Below are positions 15,931-24,954 of a DNA stretch of 64,000 bases, piece after piece (positions within the stretch are counted from its first letter, which is position 1; the number at the start of each line of letters is the position of its first letter). Both the position numbers and the translations under genes were made by a program. The stretch comes from Candidatus Nanoarchaeia archaeon (lineage in GTDB: Archaea; Nanobdellota; Nanobdellia; SCGC-AAA011-G17; JAFCDX01). Location: the NCBI GenBank assembly GCA_028716945.1, contig JAQUOT010000002.1, positions 124,001 to 188,000 on the forward strand, given 5' to 3'. The notes beneath the pieces are model-generated. The model saw nothing but the letters and a program-made list of their open reading frames with translations, was not told the origin of the DNA and did no database searches.

Positions 15931-16683
15931 TAATTTATGTTCTTTTACAAGTTTTTCTTCTTTGTAAGGCATTCCTAGTATTTTAGCAGCTAATTCCTTG
16001 TAAGCTAAAGACGCTTTAGAATTTGGATGTATATTAACAAGAGCGTCTTTATGGGTTATAGAACTTTTAATTAAATCATCATAAGGAACAATAGAAATAA
16101 CATCTTTTTCAAGAAGTTCTTCTATGTTTTTAATACTTAGTTCATTTTTATCATTTTTTACTTTTGTTACAACAATTCCTCTTATTGGTTTTCCAAGACT
16201 CTCAGCAATTTTCATTGTTCTCAAGGCATCTGTAACAGAAACTAAATCTGGATTTGTAACAATTAATATTTCATCAGAATTTTTCATTCCAGCAATTACT
16301 TCACGACCAATTCCTGCTGCATTATCTATAATAATTAATTCAGAAGTACCTTTCAAATCTTTAATAGCTTGTTTTAAATGTTCAGGATATAAATTAACTA
16401 ATTCTTTTACATTTATACTACCCAATAACAATTTTAATCCAGAAGGATGTATATATACTGCTTCTGTTGCATGGTTTTTTCCTTTCAATACATCATGTAT
16501 ACTTATAGAAGTTTTAGGAAATCCCATATAAACACCTAAATTAGGAGTTGTTAAAGAAGCATCAATAATTGTAGTATCTTTATTAAATTGTTTAAATGCC
16601 GCAGCTAAATTAATAGCAGTGCTTGTTTTTCCTGTTCCTCCTTTGCCTGAGCAAATTGCTATATGGTGTGTCATTTTACTCAT
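15895..16683 (-). CDS. minD: MinD/ParA-family ATPase
   Basis: 262 residues. The deviant Walker A motif 'GKGGTGKTSTAINLAAA' (both lysines present) is followed by switch I 'DASLTTPNLG' and Walker B-like 'LIIIDNAAG'. The C-terminus is basic and could be a weak membrane anchor ('KLSRMFRFFGIRK'). MinD-type ATPases position division or surface machines at the membrane. The ATG overlaps the preceding gene (16676) by 8 nt, forming one operon with the two proteins at 16676 and 17124. Confidence 0.9.
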   Translation of the reverse strand: MSKMTHHIAICSGKGGTGKTSTAINLAAAFKQFNKDTTIIDASLTTPNLGVYMGFPKTSISIHDVLKGKNHATEAVYIHPSGLKLLLGSINVKELVNLYPEHLKQAIKDLKGTSELIIIDNAAGIGREVIAGMKNSDEILIVTNPDLVSVTDALRTMKIAESLGKPIRGIVVTKVKNDKNELSIKNIEELLEKDVISIVPYDDLIKSSITHKDALVNIHPNSKASLAYKELAAKILGMPYKEEKLVKEHKLSRMFRFFGIRK

Positions 16684-17116
16684 TAATTTTTTGTTCTACA
16701 AACCTTATAAATTCTATGGTTTTTTCAAAATATTCTATTAGAGTATCTACGTTTACTTCTATTGGTTTTTTATCTTTACTAATCAGCGTAATATGCTTTC
16801 TAAATTCTTCTTTGGTGGAATATTCACATTTTGTTAATTTTTTAAAAGTTTTATAATATTTTAAAAAAGGTTTTGTCTTTGGAACTAGTTTTTCAACTAA
16901 ATCACATCTTTCTACAACAGAAACAGGAATTTGTTTTATTTTTTTATTCTCATGCAATTTTTTCAATAAAGCAAGTATGCCTAAATCAAAAGCATTTACT
17001 AATCTTTTAATAGTATTAAGAATAATATCGCAAGTTCTAACATATTTCAGAGTTATATAAATAGAATGATCTGCTCGTTTCAATTCTTCCTTTGCTTCTT
17101 CTAAAGTATTTTTCAT
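16676..17116 (-). CDS. Helical protein, RADH family member A
   Basis: 146 residues, mainly alpha-helical. Near the N-terminus is 'LKRADHSIYITLKYVRT', which matches 'LMRADHMTYMTYPLVKD' in the next protein upstream, so the two are probably paralogues. Both share a final region of the type 'VNVDTLIEYFEKTIEFIRFVEQK'. It lies between its paralogue and minD in one operon, so it is probably a partner of MinD (inference). No known family recognised. Confidence 0.65.
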   Translation of the reverse strand: MKNTLEEAKEELKRADHSIYITLKYVRTCDIILNTIKRLVNAFDLGILALLKKLHENKKIKQIPVSVVERCDLVEKLVPKTKPFLKYYKTFKKLTKCEYSTKEEFRKHITLISKDKKPIEVNVDTLIEYFEKTIEFIRFVEQKINE

Positions 17117-17123
17117 TTTAGAA

Positions 17124-17618
17124 TTAATCCTCTCTTTTTACAAGATACTCCTCTTTTTTTAGCATAGATTCTACTTCTGTTAAAAATTTTCTTGTTTTAA
17201 CCAAATAACTTTTAATCACATCTACATTTAAAGTTTTTGTTTTAAATGTAGGTGAGCAAATTATTAATTTATCCTGTCTTATGAATTCCATGTTGCTTTG
17301 TTTATGAGATTCTACCATCATTTTTAATTCTTGTATAAATTCCATATGTTCCATAGATAAACTATGAAACTTTGAAGATTTACTTTTAAATACTTGGAAT
17401 CTTGAATCAAAATTTTCTGGCAAAGGTGAAATTCTTTTATATAATCTATCATATTGCAAAATTGCTTCCATTGTATTAAGAACAGATGAATAAATATTTT
17501 CTAAAATATAAGTAAACATTTTTAGATCTTTAACTAAAGGATATGTCATGTAAGTCATATGATCTGCTCTCATTAAAGTTTGTTTTGCTAGAGCCAGGTG
17601 TTTATAATAATCTTCCAT
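17124..17618 (-). CDS. Helical protein, RADH family member B
   Basis: 164 residues from the ATG at 17618. TATATAAA at 17641-17648 sits about 26 nt upstream, so the message is leaderless and the longer TTG start is unlikely. Helical, with 'RADHMTYMTY' near residue 20 and 'LNVDVIKSYLVKTRKFLTEVE' near the end, paralleling the next gene. First gene of the RADH-B, RADH-A, minD operon. Function unknown. Confidence 0.65.
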   Translation of the reverse strand: MEDYYKHLALAKQTLMRADHMTYMTYPLVKDLKMFTYILENIYSSVLNTMEAILQYDRLYKRISPLPENFDSRFQVFKSKSSKFHSLSMEHMEFIQELKMMVESHKQSNMEFIRQDKLIICSPTFKTKTLNVDVIKSYLVKTRKFLTEVESMLKKEEYLVKRED

Positions 17619-17667
17619 ACTATTTAGAAGGTAGAACAAATTTATATAGGTTTTGGGTTATAAAGGC

Positions 17668-17991
17668 TTATTTCTTTAGATCTAGGATTGTTTTTGCTAG
17701 GTCTCCATTATTCTTTTTTAGAGTTTCAAGAGCTTTTGCCTTAGATACTTTTGTCTGTTCAACTATCATATCTAAATCACTTTCATCGAATTCTTCTTCA
17801 GAAATATTTCCAGAAATTTGAAAAGAAACATTTCCTTGCATGTCTACTTTTGTGACTTGAGGATTATTTATTATTATTTTAGAATTATCTTGTTTTTCTA
17901 TTATAACTTTGTTTGCAGAAACTTCTTCTTGTTTGATACCCAGCTTTTTCATTGCAGCTTTTACTAATCTTGGATCCATTGCGTCAAACAT
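17668..17991 (-). CDS. nac: Nascent polypeptide-associated complex protein (NAC)
   Basis: 107 residues. The N-terminal 'MDPRLVKAAMKKLGIK' is the archaeal NAC start. A beta-barrel NAC domain (about 20-65, 'INNPQVTKVDMQGNVSFQI') and a C-terminal UBA domain (about 70-107, 'VEQTKVSKAKALETLKKNNGD') follow. NAC binds emerging chains at the ribosome exit. Its ATG lies 2 nt after the stop of Sec61-beta, so the two form an operon for nascent-chain handling. Confidence 0.93.
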   Translation of the reverse strand: MFDAMDPRLVKAAMKKLGIKQEEVSANKVIIEKQDNSKIIINNPQVTKVDMQGNVSFQISGNISEEEFDESDLDMIVEQTKVSKAKALETLKKNNGDLAKTILDLKK

Positions 17992-17993
17992 TT

Positions 17994-18158
17994 TTATCCA
18001 AACACCTTACTTTTATGTAACCAAATTTCAAGAATTATTATAAAGATTATAAATGTTATTATATACATAGGTTTTATAGATAATCTACTTTTGTATTCAT
18101 CAAAATATCTAACTAAACCTCCACCAGAACTTGGTAGTTGTATTTTATCTTCTGCCAT
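17994..18158 (-). CDS. secG: Preprotein translocase subunit Sec61-beta (SecG)
   Basis: 54 residues read directly from the sequence. The conserved motif 'LPSSGGGLVRYFDEYK' is followed by a single transmembrane helix ('MYIITFIIFIIILEIWL', about 31-47) and a short tail. This is the standard archaeal Sec61-beta, the small subunit of the SecYE-beta channel. TATATA (18178-18185) lies about 24 nt upstream of ATG, indicating a leaderless message. Directly upstream of NAC. Confidence 0.93.
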   Translation of the reverse strand: MAEDKIQLPSSGGGLVRYFDEYKSRLSIKPMYIITFIIFIIILEIWLHKSKVFG

Positions 18159-18210
18159 GAATTTCTTAAAATTAAAGTATATAAAAAGGTTTTGTTTTAA
18201 AAATAAAAAT

Positions 18211-18540
18211 GTAGGTAAGAAATAAGCCGTCTTTTGTCAATCTCCATTTGGAAAGATTGTGCTAACATTCTACTAAGCGTCTTTACAGACTTGCACTGAT
18301 AGGGTCTGTCGTTTCAATGCTCCCTTTAACCTATTCAGCTGGTTAACTCATTTCTCTCACGAGAAATTTCACAGCCACATTTTTATAACAGCTAAAGGAC
18401 ATTCCGTTTCTGAGCAGTTGCCTTCCATTTCTGGAACTTGTGTCAAGACAAGCAACCGATATTATCTTTTGATTTTTGTCAAAAGTTTAGTGGACGGACT
18501 TTCCTCACTTTTGCAAGCGATAGTTAGCTATCTTACCTAC
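18211..18540 (-). ncRNA. rnpB: RNase P RNA
   Basis: Minus strand. The 5' end GTAGGTAAGA pairs with the 3' end TTCTTACCTAC (P1 helix). Conserved blocks are GAGGAAAGTCCGTCC (CR I) near the 5' end, ACAGACCCTATCAGTGCAAG (central) and GACGGCTTAT near the 3' end. About 330 nt, normal for archaeal type A RNA. A TATA-like TTATATATAG lies 25-35 nt upstream. It processes 5' ends of tRNAs, including the endonuclease-linked tRNAs of this window (inference). Confidence 0.95.
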
Positions 18541-18652
18541 ATAATATATATTGCAGTAGCTATATATAAATTTAATGTTTTAAGAAATCTCTAGTTAATT
18601 AAATATATTTTTTAGTACACTAAAATTTATATAAAGGCCATTAATTAATTTT

Positions 18653-19006
18653 ATGGTAGATTCACTTAATTTAGAAGGAAAGATTGTTTCTTCAGTTATT
18701 AAATTTGCAACAGAACAAAGAAAAATGTATGTTGTTAAAGGAAATGATTTTCAAGATAGAAGAGTTATTAGGATTGAAATTGGGGAGTATGATATTAATG
18801 CAGAGCGTATGGCTGATTCATTTAGACATGTTATTCATTTAAAAAACTCAAAGATATGTGATCAAAGCACCATGCACGTTAGTGATAATGGAAATATAAG
18901 AAAACTTTACATCGAATTTATAGAATATATGAATTCTCAAAATGTAAAATTAAAAAATGATTTTAAAGAAGTATGGGCTTCTAGTCCAAGAAAATATCCT
19001 CTTTAA
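18653..19006 (+). CDS. Hypothetical protein
   Basis: 117 residues, soluble and charged, with 'VIRIEIGEYDINAERMADSFRHVIHL' in the middle. Own TATA-like promoter (ATTTATATAAAGG around 18627-18639). It lies, on the opposite strand, between rnpB and 23S rRNA. It ends about 70 bp before the 23S 3' end, so the two transcripts converge. No family recognised. Confidence 0.6.
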   Translation: MVDSLNLEGKIVSSVIKFATEQRKMYVVKGNDFQDRRVIRIEIGEYDINAERMADSFRHVIHLKNSKICDQSTMHVSDNGNIRKLYIEFIEYMNSQNVKLKNDFKEVWASSPRKYPL

Positions 19007-19072
19007 AATTTTATATAAGATTCTTTCTATTAAATTAGGATTTGGAAAAATTTTATAGAAATAAAAAATAAA

Positions 19073-21993
19073 TGTGCATAGGATTTTTGGAAAAAAATGT
19101 TAGTAACCGCAGGCTGAACATCTCGTTACCTTGATGCTTACACCTCGATCCTATCAAGCTCATCTTCTATGAGCATTTTATGTGTGTCTCTTTTCGCGGA
19201 GGGCTTCGAACTTAGATGCTTTCAGTTCTTATCCCAAGGGGCGTAGCTGCTCTGCCTACCTTATCAGATAACAGATACACCAGAGGCCCCAGACCACCGT
19301 TCCTCTCGTACTAAATGATCTTTCCACTCAGACACGAACACCTCCACTAGATATCGAACATACTGTTTCGCAACGTATTGAACCCAGCTCACGAGCCTTT
19401 TTAATGGGTGAACACCCCCACCCTTGGCTGCTTCTGCACAGCCAGGATAAGGCGAGCCGACATCGTCGTAGCAAACCGCGCCGTCGATATGAGCTCTCAG
19501 GCGCGACAACTCAGTTATCCCCGGAGTAGCTTTTCTATTAGCCCTAGCTCCCATAAACGAAGCATAGGGGTTCACTAAACCAAAGTTTCCTTCCTGCACC
19601 CTTTATTGTTCAGAGTACAGTTAAGCCAGCTTTTGCATTTACACTCTACTTTGGATTTCTAAACCAAATGAGCTGACCTTTGGGTGCTCTTGATACCGTT
19701 TCAAGAGCATGCCGCCCCAGCCAAACTATCCATCAGCTACTGTCCTTCCTTTCAGAAGTTAGCAATATAAAATTTTAAGAGTGGTGTCTCATATTTCGCC
19801 TATACTCAAACTAGCGTCTGAGTCTTAGCAGCTACCACCTACACTGCACATAAAATTTCACACTACAATAACAGACTATAGTGAAGCTTCACGGGGTCTT
19901 TGCTTCCCACTGGAGGTCTCAGGACTTTGCACCTGAATATAGTGTTCGGGGGATTCGAGTTAGGGACAGTGACAATCTCGTTACGCCATTCATGCAAGTC
20001 GTCATTGAAACGACAAGGTATTACGCTACCTTAAGAGAATTATAGTTATTCCCGCCGTTTACGAGTCCTTAGTTTCCTTGAAAGGAATGTTCGGATACTC
20101 GCACTGGGCAGACTTCACCTTCCATACTAATCTTTACAGAGTAGCGGAAAGCTATGTTTTTGTTAAACAGTCGGACTACCCTTGTTATTGCATCCTGTAA
20201 TTGCATTCGTATGAAAACAATCGCAGGAATCCCTTATACCGAAGGCATGGGACTAATTTGCCGAGTTCCCTTAACTCAAGTTTTCCCTCATATCTTAGGT
20301 TTCTCACCTAGGGTACCTGTGCTGGTTCTGGGTATGATTATCTAAGATCCTTTTAATTTCCTTTTCATGGACTCTAGAAATTAACCAAATGAACAAATGT
20401 CCACTCGTCTCAAATTTAATTGCATTCTCATCATTACGATACTCCTGCAATTTATTTTGATTGACATTTCAGATTAAAAATGTTGGTCTATCCCAAAGTG
20501 TCAAAAATTAAAATTTCGTTGCCGAATGTACTTAGATAGTAAAGGAATTTTAACCTTTTTCCCTTTTTCACTATTCAAATTATGTAGTGATTAGGATCAA
20601 CTAACTCTCAGCTGAACTGCATTGCTGAGAAACCCTTACCCTTACGATACCAATGATTCTAACATTGTGTTGCTCCGTACTACCGCCAGGATTCGCAATT
20701 TTACTTGGTCCATATTTTCTTACGAAAATACTTCTACCCAAGAAAAACGCCTGTCTACCAATATCTTTTCAGATTTCAACAGTATCGGTAATCAATTTAG
20801 CCCCGTCCATTTTCAGGGCACACTATCTTGAAAGGTGAGCTATTACGCTTTCTTTAAAGGATGGCTGCTTCTAAGCCTACCTCCCTTCTGTCTGAGATAG
20901 TATACACCTTTCACCCGTTAACACTTAATTGATATTTTGGGACCTTAACTGTTGGCTTGGGTTGTTCCCCTGTTGGATTGCGAGCTTACCCCACAACCCC
21001 GTTTCCCAACTTCTACAGAACTTAAACGTTCTTAGTTTGACAAGAGGCCGACTAGTTTCCTAGCCAAAACCTCAAATCAGGATCTTTACCATTTAAGCTT
21101 CCTCTGTTGAGACTTGACTCAGATCAAATTCGACAGGAACCAGCTATTACCGGTCTCGATTGGCATTTCACTCCTAATCCAGAGTCAGAAGAACGCTTTC
21201 TCACAGAACCTCTTCAGGCCTCCATTTCCTTTTACAGAAACTTCACCTTGCCCTGGATTAGATCGATCGGTTTCGGGTCATACCTAAGTAACTTAAAGCA
21301 TTTTCATACTTTTCCCCTCGTGAACTGCGGGATCTCGCTTTCGCTTCGGTTTCTTTTTTCAAATTAACCTTGCTACTTAAGTAAACTCCCTGGCCCGTTA
21401 TTCGAAACGTACGATGCAACTCCTAAGAGCAGCATCATGCTATAACTATTAGGTTTCAGATTCTTTTCACTCTCTATTACGAGTTCTTTTCAACGTTCCC
21501 TCACGGTACTATTCGCTATCGGTCTCAAAGCAATATTTAGAGTTGGAAGTAAATGTCTCCCAAATTCAGGCCTAAATTCCGATAGACCTTACTCAAGATA
21601 CTCACACATCTTTCTGATTAAATACTACGGGACTATCACCCTTTACAGTGTTTCTTTCCAGAAAACTTTGTATTATCAGTTAAGACTAAAAGTGAGTCTT
21701 CAACACCACATCTCCTTGCTGTTTCCAGTAGGATTCAGTTTGCTCTCTGCTGTTTTCTCTCGCTGATACTAACAGCATCTCGAATTGATTTCTTTTCCTG
21801 CGGATACTAAGACGCTTCAATTCTCCGCGTAACCTATCATTTCTGATTTCTCCGAAGAGATAGAATCTAATTAGGAAATCTCTAGTTCTAAGACTGCATG
21901 CGTCTCCCTAGAGCATATCGTAGCTTGCCACGTCCTTCTTCGAGCTTTGAACCTAGTCTTCCACCTAATAGTGTATTCCAAATCCTATGCACA
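19073..21993 (-). rRNA. rrl: 23S ribosomal RNA
   Basis: About 2,920 nt on the minus strand. The terminal helix is visible: 5' TGCATAGGATTTGG pairs with 3' CCAAAAATCCTATGCA. Conserved blocks include the peptidyl-transferase region and sarcin-ricin-type AGTACGAGAGGAACG (complement near 19305). No insertion large enough to be an intron is evident from the total length. Ends are approximate. It follows tRNA-Ala in the same transcript. No 5S gene lies downstream. Confidence 0.96.
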
Positions 21994-22064
21994 GTTAATA
22001 TGAAATATTAACTATCAAACCCAAACAATCATGTTGTGGATCCTCATGAATAAATACTTAAATG

Positions 22065-22200
22065 TGGACCCGTCGGGATTTTCAAAGTTATTCAGTTTCT
22101 GAAAAAACTATTTCGAACCCGAGACCCCCTCCTTTCTTTGATAAAGTTTTTATCAAGTTTTATATGCAAGGGAGGTATTCTACCGCTGAACTACAGGCCC
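22065..22200 (-). tRNA. tRNA-Ala(TGC) with two introns (anticodon loop and T-loop)
   Basis: Acceptor GGGCCTG pairs with CGGGTCC and has the alanine identity pair G3-U70, with A73. D-arm GTTC/GAAT. Anticodon stem CCTCC/GGAGG and loop CTTGCA, interrupted after position 37 by a 31-nt intron (22134-22164). T-stem TCGGG/CCCGA; the loop begins TTCGAA and is interrupted by about 33 nt (22079-22111) before T60. Removing both gives a standard 72-nt tRNA. The T-loop intron folds into a hairpin (AGTT..TTCAG AAA CTGAA.AACT). It lies in the 16S-23S spacer. Confidence 0.9.
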
Positions 22201-22212
22201 AGTTTATTTTAA

Positions 22213-22236
22213 ATATGAGCAAAAGCATTTAGTGAG
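22213..22236 (-). other. Pre-16S processing stem, 3' arm
   Basis: Minus-strand CTCACTAAA-TGC-TTTTGCTCATAT, just beyond the 16S 3' end, pairs with the arm at 23781-23802. CTCACTAAA and CTCATA form the outer helices and TTTTGC the inner helix, with 3-nt bulges on opposite strands. This is the bulge-helix-bulge shape cut by the archaeal tRNA splicing endonuclease. Confidence 0.7.
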
Positions 22237-22264
22237 TTCTATTATATTATATTTTAAAAAAATA

Positions 22265-23733
22265 TAGGAGGTGATCCATCTGCAGGTTCCCCTACAGATA
22301 CCTTGTGACGACTTAACCCTTCTTATTGAATCCAAATTTGTTCTATTCTAAAAAACAGACCTCATTTGAACCCTACTCGAATGGTTTGACGGGCGGTGAG
22401 TGCAAGGCTCAGGGACATATTCACCGTTCAATAGTGATGAACGATTACTAGGAATTCCGTTGTCACGAGCATGAGTTTCAATGCTCGATCTAGACTAAGA
22501 TAGGGTTTTGAGGATTAACTTCTCCTCTCGGAGTTGTGACCCATTGTCCCTACCATTGTTGCGCGCGTGTAGCCCAAGATATTCAGATCATACGGACCTA
22601 TCGTTGCCCACGCCTTCCTCCTGTTTTCACAGGCAGTCCATATATTGTGCTCATTCTTCATTACTGAAACGTTAGCAAATATACATGTGGGTCTTGCTCG
22701 TTGCCAGACTTAACTGGACACCTTACGGCACGAGCTGACGACGGCCATGCAATACCTCTCGGCTTGTTAGGTAAAACCTTTAATCTGACCTTCATTCTGC
22801 CGTCGATCTTGGTAAGATTTCCGGGGTGGAATCCAATTGAACCGCACACTCCACTCCTTGTGTGAGCCCCCGCCTATTCCTTTAAGTTTCAGCCTTGCGA
22901 CCGTAATTCCCAGGTAGCGAGCTTAACGTCTTCACTTAGGCACTGCACATTCTCTAGGAATATGCAACACATAGCTCGCAGCGTTTACGGCTAGGACTAC
23001 GCGGGTATCTAATCCGCTTTGCGCCCCTAGCTTTCATTCCTCATTGTCAGAACCGTTCTGGACAAGCGCCTTCGCCACTGGAAGTCTTTCAAGGATTATA
23101 ACATTTTACCGCTCCCCCTGAAATACTCTTGTCCCCTCCCGGTCTCGAGCTTGTTAGTATCTCTTGCACGCTGTTGAATTAAGTCCAACAATTTCACAAA
23201 AGACTTGACAAACCAACTACGAATGCTTTAGACCCAATAATAGTGAACGCCACTCGTGGACGCTGGTGTTACCGCGGCGGCTGGCACCAGTCTTGCCCAC
23301 CACTTATTCTCCAAGCTTTTTACACTTGGCAAAAGCCTATCCAATGGATAAGCACTTGGGATTCCCTTATCACGCTTTCGCGCATTGTAAAGTTTTCGCG
23401 CCTGCTGCACCCCTTAGGGCTAGGGTCAGTATCTCAGTACCCTTCTCGGGGCTACCCCTCTCAGGGCCCCTACTGATCTTTGGTTTGGTGAGCCTTTACT
23501 TCACCAACAGCCTAATCAGCCGCCAACTCATCCTTAAGCGTTACCTTTCAAAGAAAAAACATTCCAGTATCTTTCTTTTATCCAGTTTTAGTCTCAGTTT
23601 CCCAAGGTTATCCTAGACTTAAGGTTAGATTATCGACGTGTTACTGAGCCTTATGCCGGTGTATTGCTACCCCTGACTTGCATGGCTTAATCGAATCCCA
23701 ATAGCAGCATTCTCCTGCAGGATCAACAGGAAT
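22265..23733 (-). rRNA. rrs: 16S ribosomal RNA
   Basis: About 1,470 nt on the minus strand. 5' end ATTCCTGTTGATCCTGCAGG (archaeal start); 3' end GGATCACCTCCTA, whose anti-SD matches the GGAGG and GGTGA sites seen upstream of operon genes here. The length leaves no room for an intron. Promoter near 23904-23916. First gene of the 16S-tRNA-Ala-23S transcript. Confidence 0.97.
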
Positions 23734-23780
23734 CAAAAATGCAAGGCTACAAGATTGTAACTTAAATAAATTTAGAGTCT

Positions 23781-23802
23781 CACTAAATTTTGCTGCCTCA
23801 TA
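23781..23802 (-). other. Pre-16S processing stem, 5' arm
   Basis: Minus-strand TATGAG-GCA-GCAAAATTTAGTG in the rRNA leader, partner of 22213-22236. The two arms bring the ends of the 16S together before cutting. The remaining leader up to about 23885 is AT-rich, with no gene. Confidence 0.7.
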
Positions 23803-23903
23803 CTCAAATGTTCATTTAAGTACTCATGATGTTCCTTAAACGGAACTAAAATCTCAGAAAATGTAATATTTTCTTCATTAATAGAGAATTTTAATTTAAA
23901 AAG

Positions 23904-23916
23904 ATATATATAAACC
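23904..23916 (-). promoter_or_regulatory. rRNA operon promoter
   Basis: Minus-strand GGTTTATATATAT box about 170-180 nt before the 16S start; predicted transcript start near 23885. It lies about 40 bp beyond the stop of eL41, so the ribosomal protein operon and the rRNA operon run head to tail. Confidence 0.6.
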
Positions 23917-23953
23917 TTTCGCTAAATTTTAAAAAATATATTCGAGAAATTAT

Positions 23954-24058
23954 TTATTTAAGTGCTCTTAATCTTCTCTTTTTTCTTTTTATTTTTTTAC
24001 GTTGCCACTTCCAACGCATTTGTCCCTTCTTTTTCCAACGTCTTGAACTTCTTTTCAT
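23954..24058 (-). CDS. rpl41e: 50S ribosomal protein eL41
   Basis: 34 residues, almost entirely lysine, arginine and tryptophan: 'MRWKWQRKKIKRKKRRLRAL' follows a 13-residue lead. This is the single-helix eL41 pattern. The ATG overlaps the uS10 stop in ATGA, so it is coupled to uS10. An internal methionine (residue 14) would give the classic 21-residue form, so either start is possible. Confidence 0.8.
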   Translation of the reverse strand: MKRSSRRWKKKGQMRWKWQRKKIKRKKRRLRALK

Positions 24059-24363
24059 TCTAACATCTCAATTGCAATTTGAACATCTTCTGGTATTTTT
24101 ACTCTCATAATTAATCTTAGTGCTCTTTCATCTACGCCAAGATCAATTAATCTTTTATGAATTCTCATTTCAAAGTTATCAAAGGAAGCTTTTCCATTTC
24201 CACAAGGACTTTTTCTTGTAGTCATTTTTAATCTTTTCATTGGTAAAGGTATTGGTCCTCTTATTTTTGTTCCAGTTTTTTCAGCAATATCTTTAATAGA
24301 ATTACATAATTCATTTATCTTGTTTATATCTGAACTTGATATATTTATTCTCGCTTTTTCCAT
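24055..24363 (-). CDS. rps10: 30S ribosomal protein uS10
   Basis: 102 residues from the ATG at 24363 ('MEKARINISS'), the usual archaeal length; an in-frame start 18 codons upstream is less likely. Conserved 'GPIPLPMKRLKMTTRKSPCG' and 'FEMRIHKRLIDL' are present. In archaea uS10 normally follows EF1A directly. Here a PD-(D/E)XK gene on the other strand separates them. Confidence 0.95.
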   Translation of the reverse strand: MEKARINISSSDINKINELCNSIKDIAEKTGTKIRGPIPLPMKRLKMTTRKSPCGNGKASFDNFEMRIHKRLIDLGVDERALRLIMRVKIPEDVQIAIEMLE

Positions 24364-24450
24364 TTTTTCTTTAAGATTTAATAAAATAAGGGATTTATAA
24401 AGATTTTTGTTTTCCAAAAAAGTTAAATATAATTATAATCCTTATATATT

Positions 24451-24945
24451 ATGAATTATGATAATAAAAGTAGAGAGAAAGGAGAGGAAACTGAGAGGAG
24501 ATTTAAATCTTGGCTAGATAAACATAATATTCCATATTTTTATATTAAACAAGATCAAGAAACTTTTTCTAATGTATTTAAAAATGTTCAAGGCAAAAGA
24601 CCAGATTTTATGATACTTATTCCAAATTTTGGTTTTATATTTATTGATGTTAAATACAAAAACATTCATCCAGAATACAAAACTTATCCTTTAGATAGTC
24701 AAGAAACAAAAATTTATTCTTCTTTACAGAGAAAATTTAATTTACATATCTGGTATGTTTTATCTAATGAAAGTTCTGATTTTAAAACTTGGTTATGGAT
24801 TCCTGTTTCAAAGGTTTTAGAATCTGGAGTAGAAAAACATATTTCTAGTAAATCTCAAATGGATTTTTTTGCTGTGCCTCCAAAAGAATTTGTGCAAATT
24901 GCCGACGATGAATCACTAAGTAAATTATTTTCTAAAATATTTTAA
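24451..24945 (+). CDS. PD-(D/E)XK nuclease-like protein
   Basis: 164 residues. The N-terminal 'KGEETERRFKSWLDKHNIPYF' supplies the helix with E, and 'GKRPDFMILIPNFGFIFIDVKYK' gives PD...D-x-K (PDF and DVK), the active-site pattern of Holliday-junction-resolvase-like and restriction-like nucleases. No partner methylase is adjacent. It lies on the opposite strand between EF1A and uS10, so it was probably inserted into that operon. Confidence 0.7.
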   Translation: MNYDNKSREKGEETERRFKSWLDKHNIPYFYIKQDQETFSNVFKNVQGKRPDFMILIPNFGFIFIDVKYKNIHPEYKTYPLDSQETKIYSSLQRKFNLHIWYVLSNESSDFKTWLWIPVSKVLESGVEKHISSKSQMDFFAVPPKEFVQIADDESLSKLFSKIF

Positions 24946-24954
24946 AAAAAGAAT

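Noticed and set aside
19264-23616. Several open frames on both strands inside 16S and 23S rRNA
   Set aside because: They lie wholly within conserved rRNA and have no protein-like conservation or start signals.
24364-24417. 18-codon N-terminal extension of uS10
   Set aside because: Archaeal uS10 normally starts at the equivalent of 24363, and the extension is AT-rich without family similarity.
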